Virus record (IMG/VR): IMGVR_UViG_3300021090_000090
Location: 1 to 27,353 of that record
Length of the DNA stretch: 27,353 nucleotides
Direction: 5' to 3' (one strand)
Source of the DNA: a virus
The translations under genes were made by a program, and so were the position numbers. Numbering within the stretch: the stretch's first letter is position 1; every line of letters begins with the position of its first letter. This document shows, in pieces, positions 1 through 6,934 of this stretch. The notes beneath the pieces are model-generated. The model worked only from the letters and a program-made list of their open reading frames with translations. It was not told the DNA's origin and searched no databases.

Positions 1-2
1 AG

Positions 3-425
3 GATCTGCTGCACCTGGGCGCGTTCGGCCCGGTCGAGGACATGCCGCAGTCGCTGCGCGGCCGCGACATCGACTGGCAGTTCGACACCCCGATCACGGT
101 GGCGGCCGAGCGGGCGCTGACGTCGGCGTTCCAGGCGATGGTCGGCACCATCGCGCAAGGCGCCGAGATCGACCCGTCGATCGCCATGCTGCCCGACATG
201 CACACCGCGGCGCGCGACGCGATCGGCGGCGGCGGCGCGCCGGCGAAATGGCTGCGCTCCACCGACCAGGTCAAGAAACTGAAGGCCGCGGACGACGAGC
301 GCCAGGCGCAAGAGGCGCAAGCCGCGCAGCTGGCGCAAGCCACTGAGTTGGCGGCGCGGGTCGCCGGCGCCGCCGAGGGCGCTGGCAACGCCGCGCAATC
401 GCTGCGCGCCGGCGGGGTGGCATGA
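3..425 (+). CDS. Portal (head-tail connector) protein, C-terminal part only
   Basis: The reading frame is open from the window edge to a TGA at 423-425, so only about 140 C-terminal residues are visible and the true start lies upstream. The visible part has a DIDWQFDTPIT stretch, then a helical region, and ends in an Ala/Gln/Glu-rich probable coiled coil (KLKAADDERQAQEAQAAQLAQ). This looks like the tail end of podoviral collar/portal proteins, which form the dodecameric ring at the capsid vertex through which DNA passes. The position immediately before a Bbp19-like gene, a scaffold and a major capsid gene fits the BPP-1-like order terminase, portal, Bbp19, scaffold, capsid. It overlaps the next gene by ATGA. 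The catalogue-defining domains are missing from the window, so the call rests mainly on context. Confidence 0.62.
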   Translation, partial: DLLHLGAFGPVEDMPQSLRGRDIDWQFDTPITVAAERALTSAFQAMVGTIAQGAEIDPSIAMLPDMHTAARDAIGGGGAPAKWLRSTDQVKKLKAADDERQAQEAQAAQLAQATELAARVAGAAEGAGNAAQSLRAGGVA

Positions 426-754
426 GCACCAAGCCGAAGCGGCCGCCGCCGCGATCGCCGTGGGACTCGCCCAGGCTCGAGCCCGGCGAGGTCGCGGCGC
501 TCAAGGCGCTGCGCTCCGGCACCGCCAACGACGGCCAGCAGCAGACTGCCTACGACGTCATCGTCAACGTGATTTCCGGCAAGGGCCGGCTGAGTTTTGT
601 CGGCGGCGAGGACGGCCGGAGAGCCACCGACTTCGCGGAAGGCCGCCGCTGGGTCGGCCTGATGGTCCAAGAGGCCTGCGAGATCGTTGTGCCGGTCAAT
701 CCGCGCGGAGCGGAGCCGGCGATGCCTTCTGAAAATTCAAAGAGGAGTGAGTGA
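422..754 (+). CDS. Bbp19-like small structural protein
   Basis: This encodes 110 residues and starts at an ATG that overlaps the upstream stop (ATGA). The N-terminus is basic and Pro-rich (TKPKRPPPRSPW). The middle contains a helix with AYDVIVNVISGKG, and the C-terminal half has FAEGRRWVGLMVQEA. This matches the F-x-EGRR-x-VGL pattern I associate with the small Bbp19 family of BPP-1-like podoviruses, which lies between portal and scaffold. The function of the family is not established; a virion or head-assembly role is inferred from position. The stop (752-754) overlaps the scaffold start region. The alternative is an unrelated small head-assembly protein. Confidence 0.6.
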   Translation: MSTKPKRPPPRSPWDSPRLEPGEVAALKALRSGTANDGQQQTAYDVIVNVISGKGRLSFVGGEDGRRATDFAEGRRWVGLMVQEACEIVVPVNPRGAEPAMPSENSKRSE

Positions 755-1929
755 TGCTGTTACGCGATCGCATGCTTGGTGGTGTTTCGTTCCGGCCATT
801 CTATGATGCCGACAAGGGTGCAGGAGGTGGCGGTGCGGGAGCAGGAGCAGGTGCCGGTGACGGCGGTGCAGGCGCGGCAGCGGCGGGAGTTGCCGCTGGA
901 GCTGCAGGAGCCGGAGCTGCGGGAACTGGCGCAGCGGATAAATCAGGAGCCGCCGCCGCCGGCGCAGGTGCGGCGGGTAGCGGCGCTGCTGGAGCTGGAG
1001 CTGCGCCAGGCGCAGACACGCTAGCCGGCGGCGCCGATGCTGGTGCTGCGGCTACAGCTGCTGCGGCCGCCGCGGCCGCGGGCACACCGAAGTTTCCCGA
1101 CAACTGGCGCGAGCTGCTCGCCGGCGACGACAAGAAGGCGCTGACCGACCTGCAGCGCTACACCGACCCCAATGCGTTCTACAAAGGCGCGCGCGAGCTG
1201 CGCGGCAAGATCGACTCGGGCGAGTTCAAGGCCGCGCCGAAGCCGCTGCCGGAAAACGCCACGCCAGAGCAGAAAGCGGAATGGCGCAAGACCAACGGCC
1301 TGCCGGAGACGGCGGAGATCATGGTCGAGAAGCTGGCGCTGCCCGACGGCATGGTGATCGGCGAGGCCGACAAACCGCTGGTCGCGGACTTCGCCAAGAC
1401 GATGTTCGAGGAAGGCGCTTCGCAAGACGAGATGAACCGCTCGGTCAACTGGTATTACAAGATGCAGGACCAGCTGAAGGCCAAGCAGGATGTCGACGAC
1501 AAGCAGTCAATCATCGACTCGCAGGGCGAGCTGATCGGCGAATGGGGCGCCGGCGATTATAAGGTCAACACCAACGCCATGGGCTCGCTGCTGGCGACCA
1601 TGCCGGAGGAATTCAAGAACTCCATGCTGACCGCGCGCACCGGCGACGGCAAGCTGCTCGGCAACACCGCGGCCTTCATCCGCTGGGCGGCGCAGACCGC
1701 GCGCGAGCTCAACCCGGCGGCGTCGATCGTGCCGGCCGGCGCCGACAGCGCCAAAACCATCTCGGCCGAGCTCGAGTCGATCGAGACCACCTTGCGCAAG
1801 GCGCAGGGCGGCGACGCAGACGCGCACCGTCAATATTACGGCAGCGACGGCAAGCCCGGCCTCGAGGTGCGTATGCGCGAGTTGATCGACGCGCAGGAAA
1901 AGATGAAGGCGCGGGGCAAGGCGGCTTAA
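754..1929 (+). CDS. Capsid scaffolding protein with long Ala/Gly tract
   Basis: This encodes 391 residues. I chose ATG 754 rather than GTG 751 because AGAGGAG at 741-747 sits 6 nt upstream of it. Residues 1-21 are ordinary. Residues 22-110 are an almost pure Ala/Gly tract with a few Asp, Val, Thr, Ser and Pro. The rest is charged and helical: KFPDNWRELLAGDDKK, then KPLPENATPEQKAEWRK, and a C-terminal ALE-type helix ending in KMKARGKAA. The domain beginning PDNWRE and the 'GLPETAE' linker are typical of scaffolds encoded just before the capsid gene in BPP-1-like phages. The protein should direct procapsid assembly and then leave or be degraded. The low-complexity tract is odd and is listed as a finding. 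Confidence 0.8.
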   Translation: MLLRDRMLGGVSFRPFYDADKGAGGGGAGAGAGAGDGGAGAAAAGVAAGAAGAGAAGTGAADKSGAAAAGAGAAGSGAAGAGAAPGADTLAGGADAGAAATAAAAAAAAGTPKFPDNWRELLAGDDKKALTDLQRYTDPNAFYKGARELRGKIDSGEFKAAPKPLPENATPEQKAEWRKTNGLPETAEIMVEKLALPDGMVIGEADKPLVADFAKTMFEEGASQDEMNRSVNWYYKMQDQLKAKQDVDDKQSIIDSQGELIGEWGAGDYKVNTNAMGSLLATMPEEFKNSMLTARTGDGKLLGNTAAFIRWAAQTARELNPAASIVPAGADSAKTISAELESIETTLRKAQGGDADAHRQYYGSDGKPGLEVRMRELIDAQEKMKARGKAA

Positions 1930-2219
1930 AGCCGGAGTGTCGCGCCGACAAATTCGCCGCCGCGCCGGTTCGTCCGGCCGCCGGTAAGCCGCGCAGCGCG
2001 CGCGCCTATGCGGGGAGGCGAGGTCCCCGCACTAAATTCACGCCAGAGCCCGGACACCCGCAACAGCGGCCCGGCGCAACGGCGCGTCTACACCCGCCAT
2101 TCCACTAGGCCCGAACGGCACGTCAGCGGCCGGTGCGCAAGCACCGACACCCGCAACGGCGCAGCGCGTTCGGACACCCGAACAGGAGGCACGCGAATGC
2201 TTAATCATGGAGCACCATC
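1930..2219 (+). other. 290-nt leader between scaffold and capsid genes
   Basis: This is the longest non-coding stretch in the window. It contains a strong hairpin (2009-2031, separate entry) and a degenerate repeat built around GACACCCGCAAC, exact at 2053-2064 and 2146-2157 and with one base missing at 2173-2183. A second shared block, CAGCGGCC, occurs near 2064 and 2124. The region ends with GGAG (2209-2212), the Shine-Dalgarno sequence of the capsid gene. An open frame through it (2008-2310) runs into the capsid gene and shows no protein-like composition. I see no convincing sigma-70 promoter. Confidence 0.6.
2009..2031 (+). promoter_or_regulatory. RNA hairpin upstream of the major capsid gene
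   Basis: There is an 8-bp perfect stem, 2009-2016 pairing with 2024-2031 (arms TGCGGGGA and TCCCCGCA), around a 7-nt loop. No T-run follows (ACTAAATTCA), so it is not a classical intrinsic terminator. It could be an RNA-processing or stability element, or an attenuator setting the ratio of scaffold to capsid. The function is inferred; the stem itself is directly visible. Confidence 0.5.
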
Positions 2220-3059
2220 GTGTCCGACACGGCCTTCCAGGTCCAGTATCGCAAGGAAGCGATCATGGGCTTCGAGCAGGGGGTCTCACAGCTCCGTCAC
2301 TCGGTTCTGACCGAGGCGACGTTCAAAGGCAATCAGGCGACGTTCCTGGTCGCCGATTCCGGCGGAGCCACCCCCAACACCCGCGGCGTCAACGGGCTGA
2401 TCCCTGCACGTAGCGACAACAACAACCAGTTCACGGCCACGCTCGTCGAGTGGCACGACCTGGTGCGCAAGACGTCGTTCAACATCTTCGCCTCCCAAGG
2501 CGACGGCCGCCGCATCATGCAGATGACGACGCGCAAGGTGATGAACCGCAAGATCGACAGCGACATTCTGACCGAATTGCAGAATGCCACGCTGACCACG
2601 GGGGGCGCCGTCACCGGCTCTCTCAACCTCGTCGTCAAGTCCAAGACCATCCTCGGCAACAACTCCGTGGACGTCGACGAAGAGGACAACATGTTCGGCG
2701 TCATCAGCTTCGCCTTCGATGCGTATCTGATGCAGATCCCCGAGTACACCAGGGCGGACTACGTCGAGAGCAAGCCGTTCAACCAGCCGGTCAAGAAGTT
2801 CAAGCGCTGGGCCGGCATCAACTGGATCGTGCACCCGAACATCTCGGGCAAGGGCACGGCCCTCGAATACTGCTTCCTCTATCACCGCAATGCGATCGGC
2901 CACGCGGTGAATTCCGGCGAATTGCAAGCCCTCGCCGGCTATCACGAGGAGCAGGATTACTCCTGGGCGCGCACCACCAGCTACATGGGCTCCAAGCTGT
3001 TGCAGAACAGCGGCGTCGTCGTGATGAAACACGATGGCTCGGCCTATGTGGCGAGCTAA
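2220..3059 (+). CDS. Major capsid protein
   Basis: This encodes 279 residues and starts at GTG 2220. A TAA lies in frame at 2202, GTG 2220 is the first start after it, and GGAG lies 7 nt upstream. The protein matches the major capsid proteins of BPP-1-like podoviruses: QYRKEAIMGFEQ, EATFKGNQATFLVADSGG, TRGVNGLIPARSDN, LVEWHDLVRKTSFNIFASQGD and NRKIDSDILTELQ in the usual order. It then has the central region with MFGVISFAFDAYLMQIPEYTRADYV and the C-terminal KRWAGINWIVHPNISG, ending SYMGSKLLQNSGVVVMKHDGSAYVAS. It forms the icosahedral shell on the scaffold encoded just upstream. It is somewhat shorter than the roughly 330 residues I expect, but no break is visible. Confidence 0.9.
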   Translation: MSDTAFQVQYRKEAIMGFEQGVSQLRHSVLTEATFKGNQATFLVADSGGATPNTRGVNGLIPARSDNNNQFTATLVEWHDLVRKTSFNIFASQGDGRRIMQMTTRKVMNRKIDSDILTELQNATLTTGGAVTGSLNLVVKSKTILGNNSVDVDEEDNMFGVISFAFDAYLMQIPEYTRADYVESKPFNQPVKKFKRWAGINWIVHPNISGKGTALEYCFLYHRNAIGHAVNSGELQALAGYHEEQDYSWARTTSYMGSKLLQNSGVVVMKHDGSAYVAS

Positions 3060-3071
3060 GGGGAGCACCTG

Positions 3072-3614
3072 ATGGCTTACTCTACGGCTAAAGTCTCCCT
3101 GCTGTCCCAGGCCATCGGCGGCCAGGGCGCGGCACTGTGGTCGCTGATCAACTCCGACTCGATCGCGACCATGCTCGGCGCCGGCTATGTCACCGACGCC
3201 GGCAATCTCGGCATGAAAGTCGGCGATCTGGTCTGGCTCTCGAGCGGCACGTTCAATACGGCGGTCTATCCGTCGTCTGGAGCGGCAACCGCCGACGTGG
3301 GCGAGGCTCCGGACTTCACCGACACTCCGCCGGTGCGGACGTTGGTGCAAGTCGGCTCGATGTCGGCCGGGGCGGCGACGCTCACCGACAACGTGCAGGT
3401 CGGCGGCACCGCTGCCGGCAAGGTTGGGTTCTTCGGCGCAACGCCGATCGTCCAGCCCGCGGCCACCGCGCAGTCGGCGGTGACCACCACGGCGTCGACC
3501 ACGACCACGCCGTTCGGCTACACGACCTCGGCGCAGGCCGAGGGCATCGTCACGCTGCTCAACCGGATCCGCACCGATCTGGTCTCGCTCGGGATCGTCA
3601 AAGGCTCGATCTGA
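3072..3614 (+). CDS. Head decoration / head-fibre-like protein
   Basis: This encodes 180 residues, with GGGAG at 3060-3064 giving a normal start at ATG 3072. It lies directly after the capsid gene. The N-terminal two thirds are small-residue-rich and beta-like (VGDLVWLSSGTFNTAVYP, VRTLVQVGSMSAGAATLTDN). The C-terminus carries KVGFFGATPIVQPAATAQSAV, a Thr-rich linker, and a final helix AEGIVTLLNRIRTDLVSLGIVKGSI. The 'K-x-GFFG-x-TP' segment followed by a terminal helix with N-x-I/L-R-x-x-L is widespread in phage head-decoration and head-fibre proteins. I infer a capsid-surface role. The exact family is not certain. Confidence 0.6.
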   Translation: MAYSTAKVSLLSQAIGGQGAALWSLINSDSIATMLGAGYVTDAGNLGMKVGDLVWLSSGTFNTAVYPSSGAATADVGEAPDFTDTPPVRTLVQVGSMSAGAATLTDNVQVGGTAAGKVGFFGATPIVQPAATAQSAVTTTASTTTTPFGYTTSAQAEGIVTLLNRIRTDLVSLGIVKGSI

Positions 3615-3639
3615 GGCGTGGCTTGTTCTGACTACAGCG

Positions 3640-3685
3640 ATGACGCCGCCGCCTGGTCGGTGGCGGCGTCATTGTTCTCATTCTG
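3640..3685 (+). terminator. Rho-independent terminator closing the head module
   Basis: A 14-bp stem (3640-3653 with 3659-3672, one G-U pair) with a 5-nt loop TGGTC is followed by a T-rich run, TGTTCTCATTCTGC. It lies 25 nt after the decoration gene stop and separates head genes from the glycosyltransferase and tail genes. Confidence 0.85.
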
Positions 3686-3728
3686 CTGATTTGCTCGGCC
3701 GCGGCGTTCGGCGCCTGGAGGTGTTTCA

Positions 3729-4607
3729 ATGAAAATAGCCTTCATGGTGGCGACGCGGGGCAATCCGCGCCGCGCGCTGGCGGTCATCGAATGCGCCAAG
3801 GCGCTCGCATCCGGGCGGCACACCATCGAATTCAGTGTCGGTATCGATGGCGACGACGTCCAGTCTAATTACTTCTTCCGCCGCAACATGCCGGCACTGC
3901 CGCTATCCATCGGCAACCGGCCGCCCGGCGTCGGCGCGGTGTGGAACCGCCTGGTGGCGGCCGCGCCTGGCGCGGACGTCTACTGCCCGTTCCCCGACGA
4001 TTGCTTCATCGGCACGCCGGACTGGGACGAGACGATCGCGATGGTGCTCGAGCATGGCTTTCCCGACCGCCGGCTCGGCGTCATCGCCTGGAACGATCTC
4101 GCCAATCCCGGCCAGTGCACGCTGCCGATCGTCACGCGCGAATGGCTCGAGCTCACCGGCCCGCTGTACGACGAGCGCTTTCCGTTCTGGTTCTATGACA
4201 CTTGCGTCGACGAGCTGGTGTCCTTCATCGCCGGGAGGCCTGCGCCGGTGATTCCGACGCTGGTGTTGGCGGCCAAGAAGGGTTTGACGCAACGCATGCG
4301 CGAGCTGGATTTCTGGTGGGATCTCTACGTCGCCACCCGCTACGACCGGCTGCACCTCGCGTCGCGGATCCGCCGTGAGCTCGGCATCGAGCTGCCGCCG
4401 GGCCATCTGGTCCGCGTGCTGATGGGCTGGCGGGCCCGCGACATCGAAGGCCGCCGCGCGCTGCCTGACGTCGAGGCGGCGCTCGCGGCGCATCGCGACC
4501 AGAGGCCCAGCGCCGAATACATCACGGCGCGGGCCGCGGCCGAGGCCTACATGGCGACCGCGCGGTTCCAGCCGCTCGAGGCGGCGGTGGCGGAGCTGGT
4601 GGCGTGA
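3729..4607 (+). CDS. Glycosyltransferase-like protein (GT-A type)
   Basis: This encodes 292 residues, with GGAGGT at 3717-3722 preceding ATG 3729. The N-terminus is the beta strand and loop of a nucleotide-sugar-binding GT-A fold: KIAFMVATRGNPRRA, then FSVGIDGDD, then PGVGAVWNRLVAAAPGADVYCPFPDDCFIGTPDWDE. The PDD (about residues 94-96) is a likely counterpart of the DxD metal site. The C-terminal third is helical and arginine-rich. It would transfer a sugar from an activated donor to an unknown acceptor. It overlaps the second glycosyltransferase gene by GTGA, so the two are probably made together. Lying inside the virion module, it may glycosylate virion proteins, but host surface glycans are equally possible. 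Confidence 0.68.
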   Translation: MKIAFMVATRGNPRRALAVIECAKALASGRHTIEFSVGIDGDDVQSNYFFRRNMPALPLSIGNRPPGVGAVWNRLVAAAPGADVYCPFPDDCFIGTPDWDETIAMVLEHGFPDRRLGVIAWNDLANPGQCTLPIVTREWLELTGPLYDERFPFWFYDTCVDELVSFIAGRPAPVIPTLVLAAKKGLTQRMRELDFWWDLYVATRYDRLHLASRIRRELGIELPPGHLVRVLMGWRARDIEGRRALPDVEAALAAHRDQRPSAEYITARAAAEAYMATARFQPLEAAVAELVA

Positions 4608-5314
4608 AGAAACTCTATCTCGCGCTGCTGTCCTATACCGGGCAGGTCGAGATCGAAACCAAGAACGCCATCACGTCGGCGATCGCCGACGCCAACGCGC
4701 TGGGCTGGATGGTGTACGACGTCGCCCGGGTCGGCGACAGCGCGGTGGCGCGCGGCCGCAACAGCCTGGTCGCCGAATTCCTGGCGAGCGACGCCACCGA
4801 TTTGATCTTCGCCGACGCCGACGTGTCGTGGCAGCCGCGCGCGCTGGTCAAGCTCGCAGCCCATCCGGTCGATCTGGTGCTCGGCTGCTATCCGTCGCGC
4901 CGAGATCCGGTGTGCTATTCGATCCGGTGGCTGCCGGATCCAGATGGCCGCGGCCTGCAGGCCGATCCCGCCACCGGCCTGCTCGAGATCGAGGGCGGCC
5001 CGGGCGGCTTCTTCCGCGTCACGCGCGCGGCGATCGAGCGCATGATCGCGTTCTATCCCGAGCTTTGGTATCACGACGAGCTGGTGCCCGGCGGCAAGGC
5101 CTACGCGCTGTTCGATTTTATGCTCGACCGCGAGCAACATCTCTACTTCACCGAGGATTTCGTGTTCTGCCGGCGCTGGCGCGCGCTGGGCGGCAAGGTG
5201 TGGCTCGATCCCGAGATCGAGTTCGGCCACACCGGCCGGCACACCTGGCGCGGCTCGATCGGCAACTGGCTGCGGCAACGCAACATTGTTTCACAACCCG
5301 AGAGGACAATATGA
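4604..5314 (+). CDS. Second glycosyltransferase-like protein (GT2-like)
   Basis: This encodes 236 residues and starts at GTG 4604, which overlaps the previous stop. The sequence shows a canonical GT-A layout: N-terminal KKLYLALLSYTGQVEIETKNAI, then RGRNSLVAEFLASDATDLIFADADVSW with a D-x-D motif (DAD, about residues 71-73). GCYPSRRDP follows, then EGGPGGFFRVTRAAIERM and the C-terminal EDFVFCRRWRALGGKVWLDPEIEFGHTG. The E-D-x-x-F-C-x-R block and the terminal H-x-G are typical of phage-encoded members that lack the membrane segments of cellular GT2 enzymes. The product is probably a soluble cytoplasmic transferase. The acceptor is unknown. Its tandem arrangement with the preceding transferase suggests they act in sequence or on the same target. 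Confidence 0.75.
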   Translation: MKKLYLALLSYTGQVEIETKNAITSAIADANALGWMVYDVARVGDSAVARGRNSLVAEFLASDATDLIFADADVSWQPRALVKLAAHPVDLVLGCYPSRRDPVCYSIRWLPDPDGRGLQADPATGLLEIEGGPGGFFRVTRAAIERMIAFYPELWYHDELVPGGKAYALFDFMLDREQHLYFTEDFVFCRRWRALGGKVWLDPEIEFGHTGRHTWRGSIGNWLRQRNIVSQPERTI

Positions 5315-5928
5315 GCAGAGCAAACACCACGGCCGCCAAAAAGCTGCCGCCAAACACCGAACCGGCCAAGACCGAACCGGTTAAGCCCGCGCCGGCAACA
5401 TCGGCGGACAAGCCGAGCATTGCGGCCCATCAGGGCGAACGCCCGTCTGCGCGGGCTATGGACGCGGTCAAGCAGGTGCTGGCCGAAGCCAAGCCGGTCG
5501 AGGCGCTGCTCAACCAGGAGATCTGGGCCCGCGAGTCCGGCATCAAGTTCAACACCTGGGAGGTGGTGCCGAAGGCCGGCACACCGATCGAGAACCTGCT
5601 GCGCAAGGAATACTGGTGCAACGTGGCGCAGCGCATGAAGGGCGGCGACACCGTCATCGTCTATCCGCGCGACGGCGCCTATTACGCCGAGCTGATCGTG
5701 TGGGACGCCGGCCAGAACTGGGCCAACGTCACGGCGAAGGGCTACATGCCGCGGCCGGAATTCGAGGCCGTCGCCGGCGTCGCCTCCGATTTCGAGATAG
5801 CCAGCGACCCGATCGACGGCATCGTGGTCAAGCGCAAGTCGACCGGCGCCAAGGTCAAGGGCAACTTCCCGAACCATGCCGACGCCCAGCGCTGGATCAT
5901 GGACCATCAGCGGGCGCTGCGGAGCTAA
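5311..5928 (+). CDS. Uncharacterised protein with Pro/Lys/Glu-rich N-terminus
   Basis: This encodes 205 residues. The same frame is open far upstream across the glycosyltransferase gene, but ATG 5311 overlaps that gene's stop (ATGA) and has AGAGGA just ahead, so I place the start there. Residues 1-45 are a disordered linker with a repeated PNTEPAKTEPVKPAPA pattern. The rest appears folded: VLAEAKPVEALLNQEIWARESGIKFNTWEVVP, KEYWCNVAQRMKGGDTVIVYPRDGAYYAELIVWDAG and FEIASDPIDGIVVKRKSTG, ending with a short helix. I do not recognise the family. The position between glycosyltransferases and tail genes suggests a virion or assembly role. The flexible N-terminus would fit a tethered surface protein, but this is only inference. 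Confidence 0.7.
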   Translation: MSRANTTAAKKLPPNTEPAKTEPVKPAPATSADKPSIAAHQGERPSARAMDAVKQVLAEAKPVEALLNQEIWARESGIKFNTWEVVPKAGTPIENLLRKEYWCNVAQRMKGGDTVIVYPRDGAYYAELIVWDAGQNWANVTAKGYMPRPEFEAVAGVASDFEIASDPIDGIVVKRKSTGAKVKGNFPNHADAQRWIMDHQRALRS

Positions 5929-6010
5929 CTTCACGCATAACGTCGCGGACATCGCCGCCTGCGGCGGCTCGCTCGACGACGCGATGCGCCGACTCGCGGA
6001 GGGAACCACG

Positions 6011-6286
6011 ATGACAATGCCACAGTTCGACACGATCAAGGTCAACGACCAGGTCTGCTCGGCGCTCGCCAAGCAGCTGGCCGAGGCCAAGCGCGGAAAC
6101 GTGCAGCTGGTGGCGATCATCGCCGTCGGCGACGACGGCCAGCCGAATGTGGTGTTCGCCGGCGAGACCGAACTGCTGCCGTCGGTGAACATGGGCGCCG
6201 ACATGCTCAAGTTCACGGTGCTGTCACAGATCCTCGGCCACAACACCGGCGCTGGCCGCGGCATCATCCGGCCGGTCGGCAACTAA
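6011..6286 (+). CDS. Small uncharacterised protein before the tail tube genes
   Basis: This encodes 91 residues. The frame is open back to 5876, inside the previous gene, but GGAGGG at 5998-6003 sits 7 nt before ATG 6011, which decides the start. The protein begins MTMPQFDTIKVND, has an amphipathic helix (SALAKQLAEAKRG), a beta hairpin (VQLVAIIAVGDDGQPNVVFAGETE) and a C-terminus with MGADMLKFTVLSQILG. I cannot assign a function. Its one-base gap to the tail tubular gene suggests co-expression with the tail module. The 82 nt before it (5929-6010) hold no gene. Confidence 0.65.
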   Translation: MTMPQFDTIKVNDQVCSALAKQLAEAKRGNVQLVAIIAVGDDGQPNVVFAGETELLPSVNMGADMLKFTVLSQILGHNTGAGRGIIRPVGN

Positions 6287-6287
6287 G

Positions 6288-6932
6288 ATGGCCGACAAGC
6301 TCGAGCTCTACAACGAGGCGCTCGGCCACCTCGAGGAGCGGCGCATCCGCAGCCTGGCCGAGGCCTGCGAGCGCCGCCGCGTGCTCGACGACTTCTGGCT
6401 AAAGGCCGTGGCCTATTGCCTGGAGCGGCGGTTCTGGAACTTCAGCTACCGCACCGTGCGGATCGAGCCGGACGAAAGCATCACGCCGGAGTTCGGCTTC
6501 AAGAACGCCTTCACCATTCCGACCGATTGGATCCGCACCCGGCTGTGCTCGGCCTCGCCGCAACTGACGCCGCCGCTGCTAAATGTCCGCGAGGAGGCGG
6601 GCTTCTGGTACGCCGACGTCACGCCTCTCTACGTGCAGTACAATTCCAACCACGCGACCTATGGAATGGATCTGGCCCGCTGGCTGGAGTCGTTCTCGAG
6701 CTATGTCGCGTTGCGCCTCGCGCGGCTGGCCTGCAAGCGCGTCACCGGATCCGACAACCTGCTGGAAGGCCCCAACGGTCTGATCCGCCAGGAGGAGAAG
6801 GCCGGCCGCGTCGCCGGCGCCACCTGCGCGATGAACGATCCGATCGGCTTCGCGCCGCGGGGCAGGTGGGTGACGTCGCGCCAGGGTGGAGGCCGCGGCG
6901 ACGATCCGCAGGGCGGGAGCCTGATCGGCTAA
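6288..6932 (+). CDS. Tail tubular protein A-like (T7 gp11 type)
   Basis: This encodes 214 residues with a one-base gap after the previous stop. The N-terminus KLELYNEALGHLEERRIRSLAEACERRRVLDDFWLKAVAYCLERRFWNFSYRT matches the start of tail tubular protein A: a helix with 'N-x-ALGHL', a conserved basic helix, then C-L-E-x-x-x-W-N-F. The downstream FTIPTDWIRTRLC and LYVQYNSN segments also fit, as does the helical SFSSYVALRLARLACKRVTGSD. In T7-like virions this protein forms the adaptor ring between portal and nozzle. The next gene is the matching nozzle protein, which supports the call. The C-terminus is Gly/Arg-rich and probably disordered. Confidence 0.8.
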   Translation: MADKLELYNEALGHLEERRIRSLAEACERRRVLDDFWLKAVAYCLERRFWNFSYRTVRIEPDESITPEFGFKNAFTIPTDWIRTRLCSASPQLTPPLLNVREEAGFWYADVTPLYVQYNSNHATYGMDLARWLESFSSYVALRLARLACKRVTGSDNLLEGPNGLIRQEEKAGRVAGATCAMNDPIGFAPRGRWVTSRQGGGRGDDPQGGSLIG

Positions 6933-6934
6933 TC

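Noticed and set aside
801-1133. - strand Pro/Ala-rich open frame opposite the scaffold
   Set aside because: It is the antisense shadow of the Ala/Gly tract and has no start signals.
1922-1934. CGGCTT/AAGCCG inverted repeat at the scaffold stop codon as a terminator
   Set aside because: The central spacer is a single base, too short for an RNA loop, and there is no T-run.
2008-2310. Open frame (100 codons) across the capsid leader with repeated DTRN/DTRT
   Set aside because: It starts inside the hairpin, has no ribosome-binding site and runs into the capsid gene. The peptide repeats only mirror the DNA repeats.
4828-5310. N-terminal extension of the 205-residue protein over the second glycosyltransferase
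   Set aside because: The extension is Arg-rich shadow sequence, and ATG 5311 has a proper overlap and ribosome-binding site.
5876-6010. Upstream start (5876) for the 91-residue protein
   Set aside because: It would overlap the preceding gene by more than 50 nt and lacks the clear GGAGGG signal that precedes ATG 6011.
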